From the NCBI RefSeq assembly GCF_051390635.1, contig NZ_JBPODT010000002.1:930001-994000 (forward strand): a stretch of 64,000 nucleotides of DNA. The letters run 5' to 3'. Position 1 is the first letter of the stretch; the number at the start of each line of letters is the position of its first letter. A program made the translations under genes and the position numbers. The DNA is from Microbaculum sp051390635. Its GTDB lineage: Bacteria > Pseudomonadota > Alphaproteobacteria > Rhizobiales > Tepidamorphaceae. Below the pieces are notes generated by a model. It ran no database searches. It saw only the letters and a list, made by a program, of their open reading frames with translations, and had not been told where the DNA came from. Positions 50,924-62,236 of this stretch are shown here, in pieces.

Positions 50924-51256
50924 ATGTTTGTCACGCCCGCCTTCGCGCAGGTCCCAGGAGCGCCCGGCGGCGATTTCCTCATTTCGCTACTGCCTTTTGT
51001 CCTGATCTTCGTGGTTCTCTATTTCCTGATCCTTCGCCCGCAGCAACGGCGCGTGAAGCAGCAGCAGGAAATGATTGGCTCCCTGCGCCGTGGCGATACT
51101 GTGGTCACCGCGGGCGGCCTGATCGGCAAGATCTCCAAGGTGATCGACGACCGGGAAATCCAGGTCGAGGTTGCCGAAGGCGTGCGTGTCCGGATCGCCC
51201 GTCATATGGTTGCCGAGGTTCGCGCCAAGGGCGAACCCGTCAAGGACGAAGGCTAG
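50924..51256 (+). CDS. yajC: Preprotein translocase subunit YajC
   Basis: A 110-residue single-helix membrane protein (FLISLLPFVLIFVVLYFLIL), followed by the conserved RPQQRRVKQQQEMIGSLRRG and DTVVTAGGLIGKI. YajC associates with SecDF and the holotranslocon. TTGGAGGA precedes the ATG at 50924. SecD follows after 44 bases. Confidence 0.96.
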   Translation: MFVTPAFAQVPGAPGGDFLISLLPFVLIFVVLYFLILRPQQRRVKQQQEMIGSLRRGDTVVTAGGLIGKISKVIDDREIQVEVAEGVRVRIARHMVAEVRAKGEPVKDEG

Positions 51257-51300
51257 AGCGACCTTTCCCACGAATGTTCCCCTCCGAGCGTTAGGCCCCC

Positions 51301-52905
51301 ATGCTGCACTTCGCCCGCTGGACCGTTATCCTGATCATCGCGATTTGCGCGGCAGGGATACTGGCGACCGTCCCGAATTTCGTTTCCAAGCAGGAAGCCG
51401 AATCGTGGCCGTCCTGGATTCCGCACCGTCAGCTCGTCCTTGGCCTCGACCTGCAGGGTGGCTCGCACATCCTGATGGCGGTCGATACGGAGGCGGTCAT
51501 CAAGGAGCGGGTCGATACGCTTCGCGATGACGCACGTCAGATCCTGCGTGACAAGCGCATCGGCTACACCGGCCTCGCGGCGCATGATCACTCGGTTAGC
51601 GTCCGAATTCGCGACGTCGCCCAGACTGATGAGGCGGTCAAGGCGCTGCGCGAGCTGTCCCAGCCGATCGGCTCGATTCTGACCGGTTCGACGGCGCGGG
51701 ACGTCGCCATACAGGCCACGCCCGAGGGGCAGATCACCCTTGATCTCAGCGAGGAGGGGATCAACCAGCGCGTCAGCTCGGCGGTCGAACAGTCGATCGA
51801 GATCGTGCGCCGCCGTATCGACGAACTGGGGACGACCGAACCGTCGATCCAGCGCCAGGGCGCCGACCGCATTCTCGTCCAGGTTCCCGGACTCGACGAT
51901 CCTGCCCGCCTCAAGGCGCTGATCGGCCAGACCGCAAAGCTCACCTTCCGCTTTGTCGATATGTCGATGCCGGCGACCGAGGCGCTCAACGGACGTCCGC
52001 CACCGGAATCCGAGTTGTTGTATTCGCAGGACGACCCGCCTGCTCCCTATCTGATCGAAAAGCGCGTGATGGTGAGCGGCGAGGACCTCGTCGATGCCCA
52101 GCCCGGTTTCGATCAGCGCACCAACGAGCCGATCGTCACCTTCCGGTTCAATTCCAGCGGCGCGCGCCGTTTCGCCGCCGCCACACAGCAGAATGTCGGC
52201 CGGCCCTTCGCCATCGTTCTCGACAACGAGGTGATCAGCGCGCCGGTCATTCGCGAGCCGATCCTCGGCGGTTCGGGTCAGATCAGCGGCGACTTCACGG
52301 TGGAGGAAGCCAACGATCTGTCGATTCTTCTGCGGGCCGGTGCACTGCCGGCGCCGCTGACGATCCTGGAGGAGCGCACGGTCGGTCCCGGGCTCGGCGC
52401 GGACTCGGTCGAAGCGGGCAAGATCGCGGCCGTGATCGGTACCGTCGCGGTGGTGATTTTCATGATCGTCGTCTACGGCCTGTTCGGGGTATTTGCCAAT
52501 ATCGCGCTGTTCATCAACATCGCGCTCGTCATCGGAGTTCTGTCCGTGCTCGGCGCGACCCTGACGCTGCCTGGCATCGCGGGTATCGTCCTCACCGTCG
52601 GCATGGCGGTGGACGCGAACGTGTTGATCTACGAACGTATCCGCGAGGAACAGAAAGCCGGAAAAAGCGCCATCGCCTCCATCGATTCGGGCTACCGGCG
52701 CGCGCTCAGCACCATCATGGATGCGAACATCACCACGCTGATCGCCGCCGTGATTCTGTTCTATCTCGGCTCCGGCCCTATCCGCGGCTTCGCCATAACG
52801 CTTGCCATCGGCATCGTGACGACGCTGTTCACGGCCTATCTCGTCAACCGTCTGATCGTCGCGGAATGGGTTCGGCTGCGTCGCCCCTCCGCCGTACCGA
52901 TCTAA
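51301..52905 (+). CDS. secD: Protein translocase subunit SecD
   Basis: A 534-residue, six-helix subunit that uses the proton motive force to finish protein export through SecYEG. One helix at the N-terminus (WTVILIIAICAAGILATVP) is followed by the large periplasmic domain with LGLDLQGGSHILMAVDTEAV. The C-terminal helices include the conserved GMAVDANVLIYERIREE carrying the functional Asp. It has the usual length and is 15 bases from secF. Confidence 0.97.
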   Translation: MLHFARWTVILIIAICAAGILATVPNFVSKQEAESWPSWIPHRQLVLGLDLQGGSHILMAVDTEAVIKERVDTLRDDARQILRDKRIGYTGLAAHDHSVSVRIRDVAQTDEAVKALRELSQPIGSILTGSTARDVAIQATPEGQITLDLSEEGINQRVSSAVEQSIEIVRRRIDELGTTEPSIQRQGADRILVQVPGLDDPARLKALIGQTAKLTFRFVDMSMPATEALNGRPPPESELLYSQDDPPAPYLIEKRVMVSGEDLVDAQPGFDQRTNEPIVTFRFNSSGARRFAAATQQNVGRPFAIVLDNEVISAPVIREPILGGSGQISGDFTVEEANDLSILLRAGALPAPLTILEERTVGPGLGADSVEAGKIAAVIGTVAVVIFMIVVYGLFGVFANIALFINIALVIGVLSVLGATLTLPGIAGIVLTVGMAVDANVLIYERIREEQKAGKSAIASIDSGYRRALSTIMDANITTLIAAVILFYLGSGPIRGFAITLAIGIVTTLFTAYLVNRLIVAEWVRLRRPSAVPI

Positions 52906-52920
52906 ATTGGGAGCGAACCT

Positions 52921-53859
52921 TTGCGTCTCTTGAGGCTGGTTCCGGACGACACCCATATCGGGTTCATGCGCCTTCGGCGCATCACCTTGCCGCTGTCGGC
53001 GACCCTGTCCGTTCTGTCGATCGTCCTGTTCTTCGTGGTCGGCATGAATTTCGGCATCGATTTCCGTGGCGGCTCGCTGATCGAGATCCAGACCAAGGAC
53101 GGCCCGGCCAACATTTCCGAGCTGCGCCAGACCGTTGGCAATCTCGGGCTGGGCGACGTCCAGATCCAGGAATTCGGCGCGCCCGACGAGGTTCTGATCC
53201 GTGTCGTCCAGCAGGAGGGCGGCGAACTCGCCCAGCAGGCGGTGATCTCCAAGATCCGCGAGGCGCTGGGAGACTCGGTCGACTATCGCCGCGTCGAGAT
53301 CGTCGGACCAACGGTCAGCGCCGAGTTGGCCCGCACCGGCACGATCGCCGTTTTGGCGTCGATCCTCGCGATCCTGATCTACATCTGGTTCCGGTTCGAG
53401 TGGCAGTACGCCATCGGAGCGGTGATCGCCACGGTGCACGACGTCGTCATGACGATCGGCGTGTTCGCCGTTTTGCAGCTTGATTTCAATCTGTCGAGCA
53501 TCGCCGCGATCCTGACCATCGTCGGCTATTCACTGAACGACACGGTCGTCGTCTATGACCGAATTCGCGAAAACGTCCGACGATTCCGGAAAATGCCCAT
53601 GACGGATCTGCTCGACCTAAGCGTCAACCAGACGCTGTCGCGCACGATCATGACATCGCTCACCACTTTGCTCGCGCTCATCGCGCTCTATGTCTTCGGG
53701 GGCGAGGTGATCCGCAGTTTCGTGTTCGCCATGATCTGGGGCGTCCTGGTAGGAACCTATTCGTCGATCTATGTTGCATCTCCCGTCCTGCTCTATCTCG
53801 GCGCCAAGCCCGAAAGCGGCAGCGGATCCAAGGCCGCTGCGGCCGTGGAGGGGACCTGA
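52921..53859 (+). CDS. secF: Protein translocase subunit SecF
   Basis: A 312-residue partner of SecD. TTG 52921 gives RLLRLVPDDTHIGFMRLRR, the normal alphaproteobacterial N-terminus; the ATG at 52966 is too late. MNFGIDFRGGSLIEIQTKDG marks the periplasmic part; VGYSLNDTVVVYDRIREN and NQTLSRTIMTSLTTLLALIA are membrane motifs with the conserved Asp and Arg. A 31-base gap leads to the Mth938-domain gene. Confidence 0.96.
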   Translation: MRLLRLVPDDTHIGFMRLRRITLPLSATLSVLSIVLFFVVGMNFGIDFRGGSLIEIQTKDGPANISELRQTVGNLGLGDVQIQEFGAPDEVLIRVVQQEGGELAQQAVISKIREALGDSVDYRRVEIVGPTVSAELARTGTIAVLASILAILIYIWFRFEWQYAIGAVIATVHDVVMTIGVFAVLQLDFNLSSIAAILTIVGYSLNDTVVVYDRIRENVRRFRKMPMTDLLDLSVNQTLSRTIMTSLTTLLALIALYVFGGEVIRSFVFAMIWGVLVGTYSSIYVASPVLLYLGAKPESGSGSKAAAAVEGT

Positions 53860-53890
53860 GTCAGGGAGCGGCCGTGCGCCGTTCGACGAA

Positions 53891-54268
53891 ATGCAGATGC
53901 GCGACGCGCACTTCCCGCGACGGGCTCCGATAGAAGCCTACGGGCATGGTGGATTCCGCTTCGCGAACATGTCGCATCGCGGATCGATCCTGATTTTGCA
54001 CAGCGGTATCTACGCCTGGGAGGCGCCCGATCCGGCGCGTCTCGACGCGGCAAGCCTGAAGCGCGTGTTCCGCGAGGCCGAACCGCCGGAGCTGCTGCTG
54101 ATCGGAACAGGCCGCCGGCTCCAGCAGCCGGCCGCCGATCTGCGCTTGGCTTGTTCGGAGCACCGTATCGGGCTCGATGTCATGGATACCGGCGCAGCCG
54201 TCAGAACCTACAACGTCCTGCTGGCCGAGGGCCGTTCCGTGGGGGCCGCGCTGATCGCGGTGGATTGA
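53891..54268 (+). CDS. Mth938-like domain protein (NDUFAF3 homologue)
   Basis: A 125-residue single-domain protein of the Mth938/NDUFAF3 fold. The pattern IEAYGHGGFRFANMSHRGSIL, cut here to YGHGGFRFANMSHRGSIL, then ELLLIGTGRRLQQP and GLDVMDTGAAVRTYNVLLAE is characteristic. Its human relative NDUFAF3 assembles respiratory complex I; a related role in bacteria is inference. It is followed after 1 base by the squalene-synthase-like gene and follows secF by 31 bases, so the three are surely co-transcribed. Confidence 0.9.
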   Translation: MQMRDAHFPRRAPIEAYGHGGFRFANMSHRGSILILHSGIYAWEAPDPARLDAASLKRVFREAEPPELLLIGTGRRLQQPAADLRLACSEHRIGLDVMDTGAAVRTYNVLLAEGRSVGAALIAVD

Positions 54269-54269
54269 C

Positions 54270-55136
54270 ATGGGTGGCGCGGCGACATTGGCCAGCTACC
54301 GGTACTGCGAGGACCTGGTTCGCCGCGGCGACAAGGACCGCTTCCTCGCCAGTCTGTTCGCGCCCGAGGCTGAGCGCAGGCATCTCTTCGCCCTCTTTGC
54401 CTTCAATCTCGAGGTCGCCCGCATCCGCGATGTCGTGAGCGACGCCCTGCCTGGCGAGATGCGCCTGCAGTGGTGGCGCGACGCGCTCGCCGGTTGCGGT
54501 CACGGCGAGGTGGGCCGGCATCCGGTCGCCGCCGCCCTGATGGAGACGGTCGAGACATGCGATCTGTCCCGCCAGCCACTGCTCGACCTGATCGAGGCAC
54601 GGACCTTCGATCTGTATGACGACCCGATGCCGTCGGTCGCCGATTTCGAGGCCTATTGCCGGGCCACCTCGTCGCAACCGATGGCCCTGGCGACGGACGT
54701 CCTTGGCGCGCGCGGCTGCAACTGGACGGCCACGATGGTGGATCACGGCGGCATCGCCTACGCGATCACCGGGCTGTTGCGGGCGATGCCTTTCCACGCA
54801 TCGCGCGGACAGATCTTCCTTCCCGAAGACGTGATGAGCCGCCACGGTGCCCGACGCGAGGATATCTTTTCCGGCACCGCATCCCCCGAACTGCAGGCCG
54901 TGCGCGCCGAACTGCGTCGCCTTGCCTGGCAGCATCTCGACCAGGCCGGATACTGCATCGGGGAGATATGCCGCCAGGCCGTCCCCGCGATATTGCCGAT
55001 TGCGCTGGTCAGGCCCTACCTGGAACGCATGGACCGGCCGGACTACAAGCCGTTCGAGGACAAGTGCGTCGTGCCGCAATGGCGCCGCCAGTGGATCCTC
55101 TGGAACGCGGCGCGCAAGGCGACCAAGGTCTGCTGA
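54270..55136 (+). CDS. Squalene/phytoene synthase family protein (NDUFAF6-like)
   Basis: A 288-residue all-helical protein of the isoprenoid synthase class. The family start is YRYCEDLVRRGDKDRFLASL, and LFALFAFNLEVARIRDVVSD sits where prenyl synthases have an Asp-rich DxxxD site. The second Asp-rich motif is lost (AGYCIGEICRQAVPAI). This matches NDUFAF6, a non-catalytic member needed for complex I assembly, more than a hopanoid or carotenoid enzyme; no terpenoid gene is nearby. It lies 1 base after the NDUFAF3 homologue and ends 5 bases before the convergent trmFO. Confidence 0.85.
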   Translation: MGGAATLASYRYCEDLVRRGDKDRFLASLFAPEAERRHLFALFAFNLEVARIRDVVSDALPGEMRLQWWRDALAGCGHGEVGRHPVAAALMETVETCDLSRQPLLDLIEARTFDLYDDPMPSVADFEAYCRATSSQPMALATDVLGARGCNWTATMVDHGGIAYAITGLLRAMPFHASRGQIFLPEDVMSRHGARREDIFSGTASPELQAVRAELRRLAWQHLDQAGYCIGEICRQAVPAILPIALVRPYLERMDRPDYKPFEDKCVVPQWRRQWILWNAARKATKVC

Positions 55137-55141
55137 GCGGA

Positions 55142-56548
55142 CTACTCGGCCGCGTCCCGCAACCCGATCCAAGCATTGATGTCCGCGAGCGCGCGCGCCG
55201 ACATCGCCCGTTTGCGCGCAAGCGTCTTTTCCTTGCCGCGCAGGCGTTTGCCGGGCACCTTCGGCACGTCGATCGGCGGAAACAGCCCGAAATTGACGTT
55301 CATCGGCTGGAAACTGCGCTGAGCCCCGTCCTCGGACAGGTGGCCGCCGGTGATGTGGGCGATCAGGGCACCGAGAGCCGTCGTCTGCGGCGGCTGGACG
55401 ATCGTCAGCCCGCGCCGTTCGGCGGCCGCGAACCGTCCGGCGAGCAGGCCGATGGCGGATGATTCCACGTATCCCTCGACACCGGTGATCTGGCCGGCGA
55501 AGCGCAGCCGTGGCATGGCCCTCAGGCGCAGCGTGTCGTCGAGCAACTTCGGGCTGTTCAGGAAGGTGTTACGGTGAAGCCCGCCCAGCCGCGCGAATTC
55601 GGCGTTCTCCAGACCCGGGATCGTGCGGAAGATCTCGGCTTGCGCCCCGTATTTTAGCTTCGTCTGGAAGCCGACCATGTTGTAGAGGGTGCCGAGCGCA
55701 TTGTCCTGGCGCAGCTGCACGATGGCATGGGACTTCACCTCGGGATCGTGCGGATTGGTTAGGCCCACCGGCTTCATCGGACCGTGCCGCAGCGTCTCGC
55801 GGCCGCGCTCGGCCATCACCTCGATAGGCAGGCAGCCGTCGAAATAGGGCGTATTCTTTTCCCAGTCGCGGAATTCGGTCTTCTCGCCGGACAGAAGCGC
55901 GTCGATGAACGCCTCGTACTGGTCCTTGTCGAGCGGGCAGTTGATGTAGTCGGCCCCCGTTCCGCCGGGGCCGGCCTTGTCGTAGCGCGACTGGTACCAG
56001 GCCTTGGAGAAATCGATAGAGTCCTTGTGCACGATCGGCGCGATCGCGTCGAAAAAGGCGAGCGAATCCTCGTCCGTCGCCGCGCCTATCGCCTCCGACA
56101 GGGCGGGCGAGGTGAGGGGGCCGGTGGCCACCACCACGCTGTCCCAGTCCTGCGGCGGCAGGCCGGCGATCTCCTCGCGGCGGATCTCGATCAGCGGATG
56201 GGCCTCGAGCGTCGCCGTCACCGCGTCGGAAAAGCCGACGCGGTCGACCGCGAGCGCGCCGCCGGCGGGCACCTGATGGGCGTCGCCGCACCGCATGATG
56301 ATCGAGCCGCAGCGCCGCATCTCCGCGTGCAGGAGGCCGACCGCATTGGTTTCGGCGTCGTCGGAGCGGAACGAGTTGGAGCAGACGAGCTCGGCGCAGC
56401 CCTGGCCGAGATGGGCCTCGGTCATGCGCACCGGCCGCATCTCGTGCAGAACGACCGGCACGCCGGCCTCGGCGATCTGCCAGGCGGCTTCAGATCCGGC
56501 GAGGCCCGCGCCGACGACATGGATGGGGGAGAGGGATGTGTCCGACAT
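55142..56548 (-). CDS. trmFO: Methylenetetrahydrofolate-tRNA-(uracil-5-)-methyltransferase TrmFO
   Basis: A 468-residue flavoprotein that makes 5-methyluridine at position 54 of tRNA using methylene-tetrahydrofolate. The FAD-binding start is IHVVGAGLAGSEAAWQIAEA; ELVCSNSFRSDDAETNAVGL, KTEFRDWEKNTPYFDGCLPI and AQITGVEGYVES-type sequence (here FAGQITGVEGYVESSAIGLL) are characteristic. ATG 56548 is a good start. It is convergent with the NDUFAF6-like gene. Confidence 0.96.
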   Translation of the reverse strand: MSDTSLSPIHVVGAGLAGSEAAWQIAEAGVPVVLHEMRPVRMTEAHLGQGCAELVCSNSFRSDDAETNAVGLLHAEMRRCGSIIMRCGDAHQVPAGGALAVDRVGFSDAVTATLEAHPLIEIRREEIAGLPPQDWDSVVVATGPLTSPALSEAIGAATDEDSLAFFDAIAPIVHKDSIDFSKAWYQSRYDKAGPGGTGADYINCPLDKDQYEAFIDALLSGEKTEFRDWEKNTPYFDGCLPIEVMAERGRETLRHGPMKPVGLTNPHDPEVKSHAIVQLRQDNALGTLYNMVGFQTKLKYGAQAEIFRTIPGLENAEFARLGGLHRNTFLNSPKLLDDTLRLRAMPRLRFAGQITGVEGYVESSAIGLLAGRFAAAERRGLTIVQPPQTTALGALIAHITGGHLSEDGAQRSFQPMNVNFGLFPPIDVPKVPGKRLRGKEKTLARKRAMSARALADINAWIGLRDAAE

Positions 56549-56687
56549 GGCCGCTACTTAGTCCGCGCGCGCGCCAAAGGCAAAGGGCACGTTCCCCTTT
56601 CAATGGCGGGGACGTCGCCCAATATACTGTAACAGGGACGAGGGTCTGCCGGGGCTGGGGTAACAGCCTGTCAGGAGGCAGGGAGCC

Positions 56688-56822
56688 ATGAAGCTCACGA
56701 ACGTCGCCTACAATGCGGAAAAGTGGACTGGTCATACCGAACAGGTCGACAGGATCGTCCTGCTCGCCGTGCTGCTTGCCGGCGCGCTCGGCCTGGCGAT
56801 CGTCGCCTATGTCGTTCTGTGA
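56688..56822 (+). CDS. 44-residue single-pass membrane protein
   Basis: A short gene with a clear AGGAGG site 9 bases before the ATG at 56688. The product starts MKLTNVAYNAEKWTGHTEQV, followed by DRI and one hydrophobic helix (VLLLAVLLAG-type run, read as LLAVLLAGALGLAIVAYVVL) ending at the stop. I recognise no family. It stands alone between divergent trmFO and convergent uvrA. Good ribosome site, proper helix and lysine/arginine placement support a real small inner-membrane protein; lack of family evidence keeps confidence moderate. Confidence 0.55.
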   Translation: MKLTNVAYNAEKWTGHTEQVDRIVLLAVLLAGALGLAIVAYVVL

Positions 56823-56878
56823 CCGGTAACACGGCACAAACATAGACCGTCGATGGCGGGTAGCGCGCCTCAGCCACG

Positions 56879-56901
56879 AAAAAACGGCCGCGCGTTCCGC
56901 G

Positions 56902-56904
<3 letters not shown>
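56879..56904 (-). terminator. Possible uvrA terminator
   Basis: On the minus strand GCGCG and CGCGC pair around a 3-base loop at the uvrA stop, then 5 bases and TTTTTT. The short stem and its distance from the T-run make it weak. Confidence 0.3.
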
Positions 56905-59778
<2,874 letters not shown>

Positions 59779-59784
59779 GGTGCC

Positions 59785-60324
59785 TCAGGTCTCCGACTGT
59801 TCGGCGACATTTTCGTGAGCGGCCAGATAATCGGCGCGCGACAAGGCGTAGTAGCGATGGAGGTGATCGGCGTGGATCCGATCGTCAATATAGGGCAGGC
59901 GGAGCCGTTCAAGAACCCTCCGGGAGCGCGCGTTCTCCGGCAGCACGACCGCGACGATGCGCGGCAGCCTCAGCGCCTGGAACCCGTAGTCGAGAACGGC
60001 GGCGGCCGCCTCGCTCGCATAGCCCTTGCCCCAGACCTCGGGAACGAGATGATAGCCGATCTCGATCTCGTCGGTCCCGGCGAGCGGCTGGAGGATGGCG
60101 TTGCCGACGAACCGCCTGTCGTCGGCCCTGAAGGCGGCGAACCAGCCGAGCCCCTGCGGGCTCAGCGCGCGGCTTCGCTTCAGGACGTCCGCGACATCGC
60201 GCTCGGTGACGCGCTCGTTCTGCCAGAACACAACCCGCCGGTCACGCAGCAGAAGGCCGAGCAGATCGGCTTCGTCGGCGCGATAGGGACGCAATACCAG
60301 TCTTTCGGTGCGGATTTCGGTCAT
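59785..60324 (-). CDS. GNAT acetyltransferase (RimJ/RimL-like)
   Basis: A 179-residue GCN5-type acetyltransferase. The start MTEIRTERLVLRPYRADEAD is typical of the RimJ/RimL group. The acetyl-CoA site is EIEIGYHLVPEVWGKGYASE followed by AAAAVLDYGF, with RIVAVVLPENARSRRVLERL later. The target may be a protein N-terminus or a small molecule and is not predictable. It is the first gene after a LexA-type box and lies 6 bases before uvrA. Confidence 0.88.
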   Translation of the reverse strand: MTEIRTERLVLRPYRADEADLLGLLLRDRRVVFWQNERVTERDVADVLKRSRALSPQGLGWFAAFRADDRRFVGNAILQPLAGTDEIEIGYHLVPEVWGKGYASEAAAAVLDYGFQALRLPRIVAVVLPENARSRRVLERLRLPYIDDRIHADHLHRYYALSRADYLAAHENVAEQSET

Positions 60325-60369
60325 CGGTAGCCTTGAACCCGGAGAATCGCGGGATTGCTTTCCAAAAGA

Positions 60370-60384
60370 GAACAATATAGGAAC
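60370..60384. promoter_or_regulatory. LexA (SOS) box between GNAT-uvrA and ssb
   Basis: GAACAATATAGGAAC matches the alphaproteobacterial direct-repeat SOS box GAAC-N7-GAAC (GTTC-N7-GTTC on the other strand). On the minus strand the spacer contains TATATT, a plausible -10 for GNAT-uvrA, so LexA would cover the promoter. It lies 45 bases before the GNAT start and 152 before ssb. Confidence 0.75.
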
Positions 60385-60536
60385 ATACTGTTCCGTCCAA
60401 CAGGATATACCCAACGCGACGTGGCGTTGAACCTGCCCGACCGTCGCAGCTCCTGTGGAAAACCGCTGCATGGGGCGACGGACCGGGGCCGGGCGGATAG
60501 TGTCTGCGGCGAAAACTGGAAACGAAAGGTCAGGTG

Positions 60537-61019
60537 ATGTCGGGAAGCGTCAACAAAGTCATCCTCGTCGGCAATCTCGGCGCCGATCCGGAAATCCGCC
60601 GCACCCAGGACGGCCGTCCGATCGCCAATCTGCGCGTCGCTACGACGGAGACATGGCGGGACCGCAACAGTGGCGAGCGCCGGGAGCGCACCGAATGGCA
60701 TCGCGTGGTGATCTTCAACGAAGGTCTCTGCAAGATTGCCGAGCAGTATCTGCGCAAGGGCTCGAAGGTCTATATCGAAGGCCAGTTGCAGACCCGGAAG
60801 TGGCAGGACCAGTCGGGTCAGGACCGCTATTCGACCGAAGTCGTCCTCCAGGGCTTCAATTCGGCCCTGACGATGCTCGACACCCGTAGCGGCGGCGGTG
60901 GCGGCGGATCGGACTACGAATCGTCGGGAGGCGGTGGCGATTTCGGCTCCAGCGGCCCGATGCAGGGCGGCGGCGGCCGTGGCCCGTCCAGCGACATGGA
61001 CGACGAAATTCCGTTCTAG
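60537..61019 (+). CDS. ssb: Single-stranded DNA-binding protein
   Basis: A 160-residue SSB. The OB fold spans about 1-110 (SVNKVILVGNLGADPEIRRT, then NGERREWH-type sequence here ERTEWHRVVIFNEGLCKIAE). A glycine-rich linker leads to the acidic tail MDDEIPF, which recruits repair and replication partners. The ATG at 60537 is preferred over the GTG directly before it. Divergent uvrA/ssb organisation is widespread in Proteobacteria. A strong terminator follows. Confidence 0.97.
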   Translation: MSGSVNKVILVGNLGADPEIRRTQDGRPIANLRVATTETWRDRNSGERRERTEWHRVVIFNEGLCKIAEQYLRKGSKVYIEGQLQTRKWQDQSGQDRYSTEVVLQGFNSALTMLDTRSGGGGGGSDYESSGGGGDFGSSGPMQGGGGRGPSSDMDDEIPF

Positions 61020-61057
61020 GTCCGGAATTCCCGGAAAAGTCCCAGACTTGCAGCGCG

Positions 61058-61093
61058 AATGCCGCCGGATCCGTTCACTCCGGCGGCATTTTT
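61058..61093 (+). terminator. Rho-independent terminator of ssb
   Basis: AATGCCGCCGGA and TCCGGCGGCATT form a 12-bp perfect stem with a 9-base loop, running into TTTTT. It lies 38 bases after the ssb stop. Confidence 0.85.
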
Positions 61094-61201
61094 GCGTTAA
61101 TCTTTCCGCGTCTGCCCCTTGAGGAGCGCGCCGCCGATTACCACTTTTCATATTCCAATTTCTGAATATATAGGTATATCTGCGACGCGGACCGGGGAGA
61201 A

Positions 61202-62236
61202 ATGGTCATGACGTTACGCTGCAAGCCCATCACAGTTTCGACTTTCCTGCTGGCTTCGGTCGTGGCCGGCGCCCTGGCCATGCCGCCGTCGCTGCTGCGC
61301 GCCGCCGAAAGCGAATTTGTCGTCGAGCCGCGAACGGTCGAGGATTTCAAGGCCGTCTTCGCGACGGTCCAGAGCGCCGACGTCGTGCCGGCTCGCGCCC
61401 GCATCGGCGGAACCGTCACCGAGCTGACGGTGGGCGAGGGCGACGCGGTCACGGCAGGCCAGAAGATCGCGACCATCGTCGACGACAAGCTTGCGATCCG
61501 TATCCAGGGGCTTGAGGCCAGCATTCGCGGCCTGCAGGCGGCGCTCTCCAACGCCGAGACAGAGCTCAAGCGCGGCACGGAGCTGAAGGAGCGCGGTATC
61601 GTCGCCCAGGCGCGGCTCGACCAGTTGCAGACCGCCGCCGATGTCGCCCGCAACCACCTGCAGACCGCGCAGGCCGAAAAGCTGGTCGCCGAGCAGCAGA
61701 TCGCCGAAGGGGCGGTCGAAGCGCCCGGGGCCGGCCGGGTCCTGGCCGTCCCCGTGACCATCGGTACCGTCGTTCTCCCCGGCGAAGCCATCGCCGAAAT
61801 CGCGTCGGACCGCTACATCCTCCGCCTCAAGGTGCCGGAGCGCCACGCCCGCCATATCGAGCTCGGCGACGAGATCCTGATCGGCAAGCGCGGAATGGGC
61901 GAGGCCGGCGGCGCCGTGGACAAGGGCAAGATCGTCACGGTCTATCCGCGCCTGGAAGCCGGCAGCGTCGTCGCGGATGCCGAAGTCTCGGGTCTCGGTG
62001 GCTATTTCGTCGGCGAGCGCGCCCTGGTGCGGATCGCGGCGGGCGAGCGCGACACCTATGTCATCCCCCAGAGCTTTGTCTTCAAGCGATACGGCCTCGA
62101 TTACGTCCGGGTCACGGTGCCCGATGGGACGCCGCTCGACGTGGTGGTGCAGCTGGGGCAGAAAATCGCCGATGGCGAGCCGATGGTCGAGGTGCTCGGC
62201 GGGCTTAAGGCCGGCGATCGTCTGGTGCGCCCATGA
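61202..62236 (+). CDS. HlyD-family periplasmic adaptor of an RND efflux pump
   Basis: A 344-residue adaptor with an N-terminal signal region (ASVVAGALAMPPSLLRA). The lipoyl part VVPARARIGGTVTELTVGEG is followed by a helical hairpin (about 95-155) and the second half APGAGRVLAVPVTIGTVVLP. The barrel and membrane-proximal parts end GGLKAGDRLVRP. It would bridge the inner-membrane RND pump to a TolC-type channel. The stop codon overlaps the RND start (ATGA). Region 61094-61201 is AT-rich and probably holds the promoter; no regulator gene is adjacent. Confidence 0.92.
   Translation: MVMTLRCKPITVSTFLLASVVAGALAMPPSLLRAAESEFVVEPRTVEDFKAVFATVQSADVVPARARIGGTVTELTVGEGDAVTAGQKIATIVDDKLAIRIQGLEASIRGLQAALSNAETELKRGTELKERGIVAQARLDQLQTAADVARNHLQTAQAEKLVAEQQIAEGAVEAPGAGRVLAVPVTIGTVVLPGEAIAEIASDRYILRLKVPERHARHIELGDEILIGKRGMGEAGGAVDKGKIVTVYPRLEAGSVVADAEVSGLGGYFVGERALVRIAAGERDTYVIPQSFVFKRYGLDYVRVTVPDGTPLDVVVQLGQKIADGEPMVEVLGGLKAGDRLVRP

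Noticed and set aside
54270..55136. Squalene or phytoene synthase as a hopanoid/carotenoid enzyme
   Set aside because: The second Asp-rich motif is missing and no terpenoid genes are nearby; the NDUFAF6-like reading fits the neighbour better.
60380..60394. Palindrome GGAACATACTGTTCC overlapping the LexA box
   Set aside because: Its spacing (GAAC-N5-GTTC) does not fit the GAAC-N4-GTTC box of Gram-positive LexA; it partly shares the second GAAC of the direct repeat and is probably incidental.
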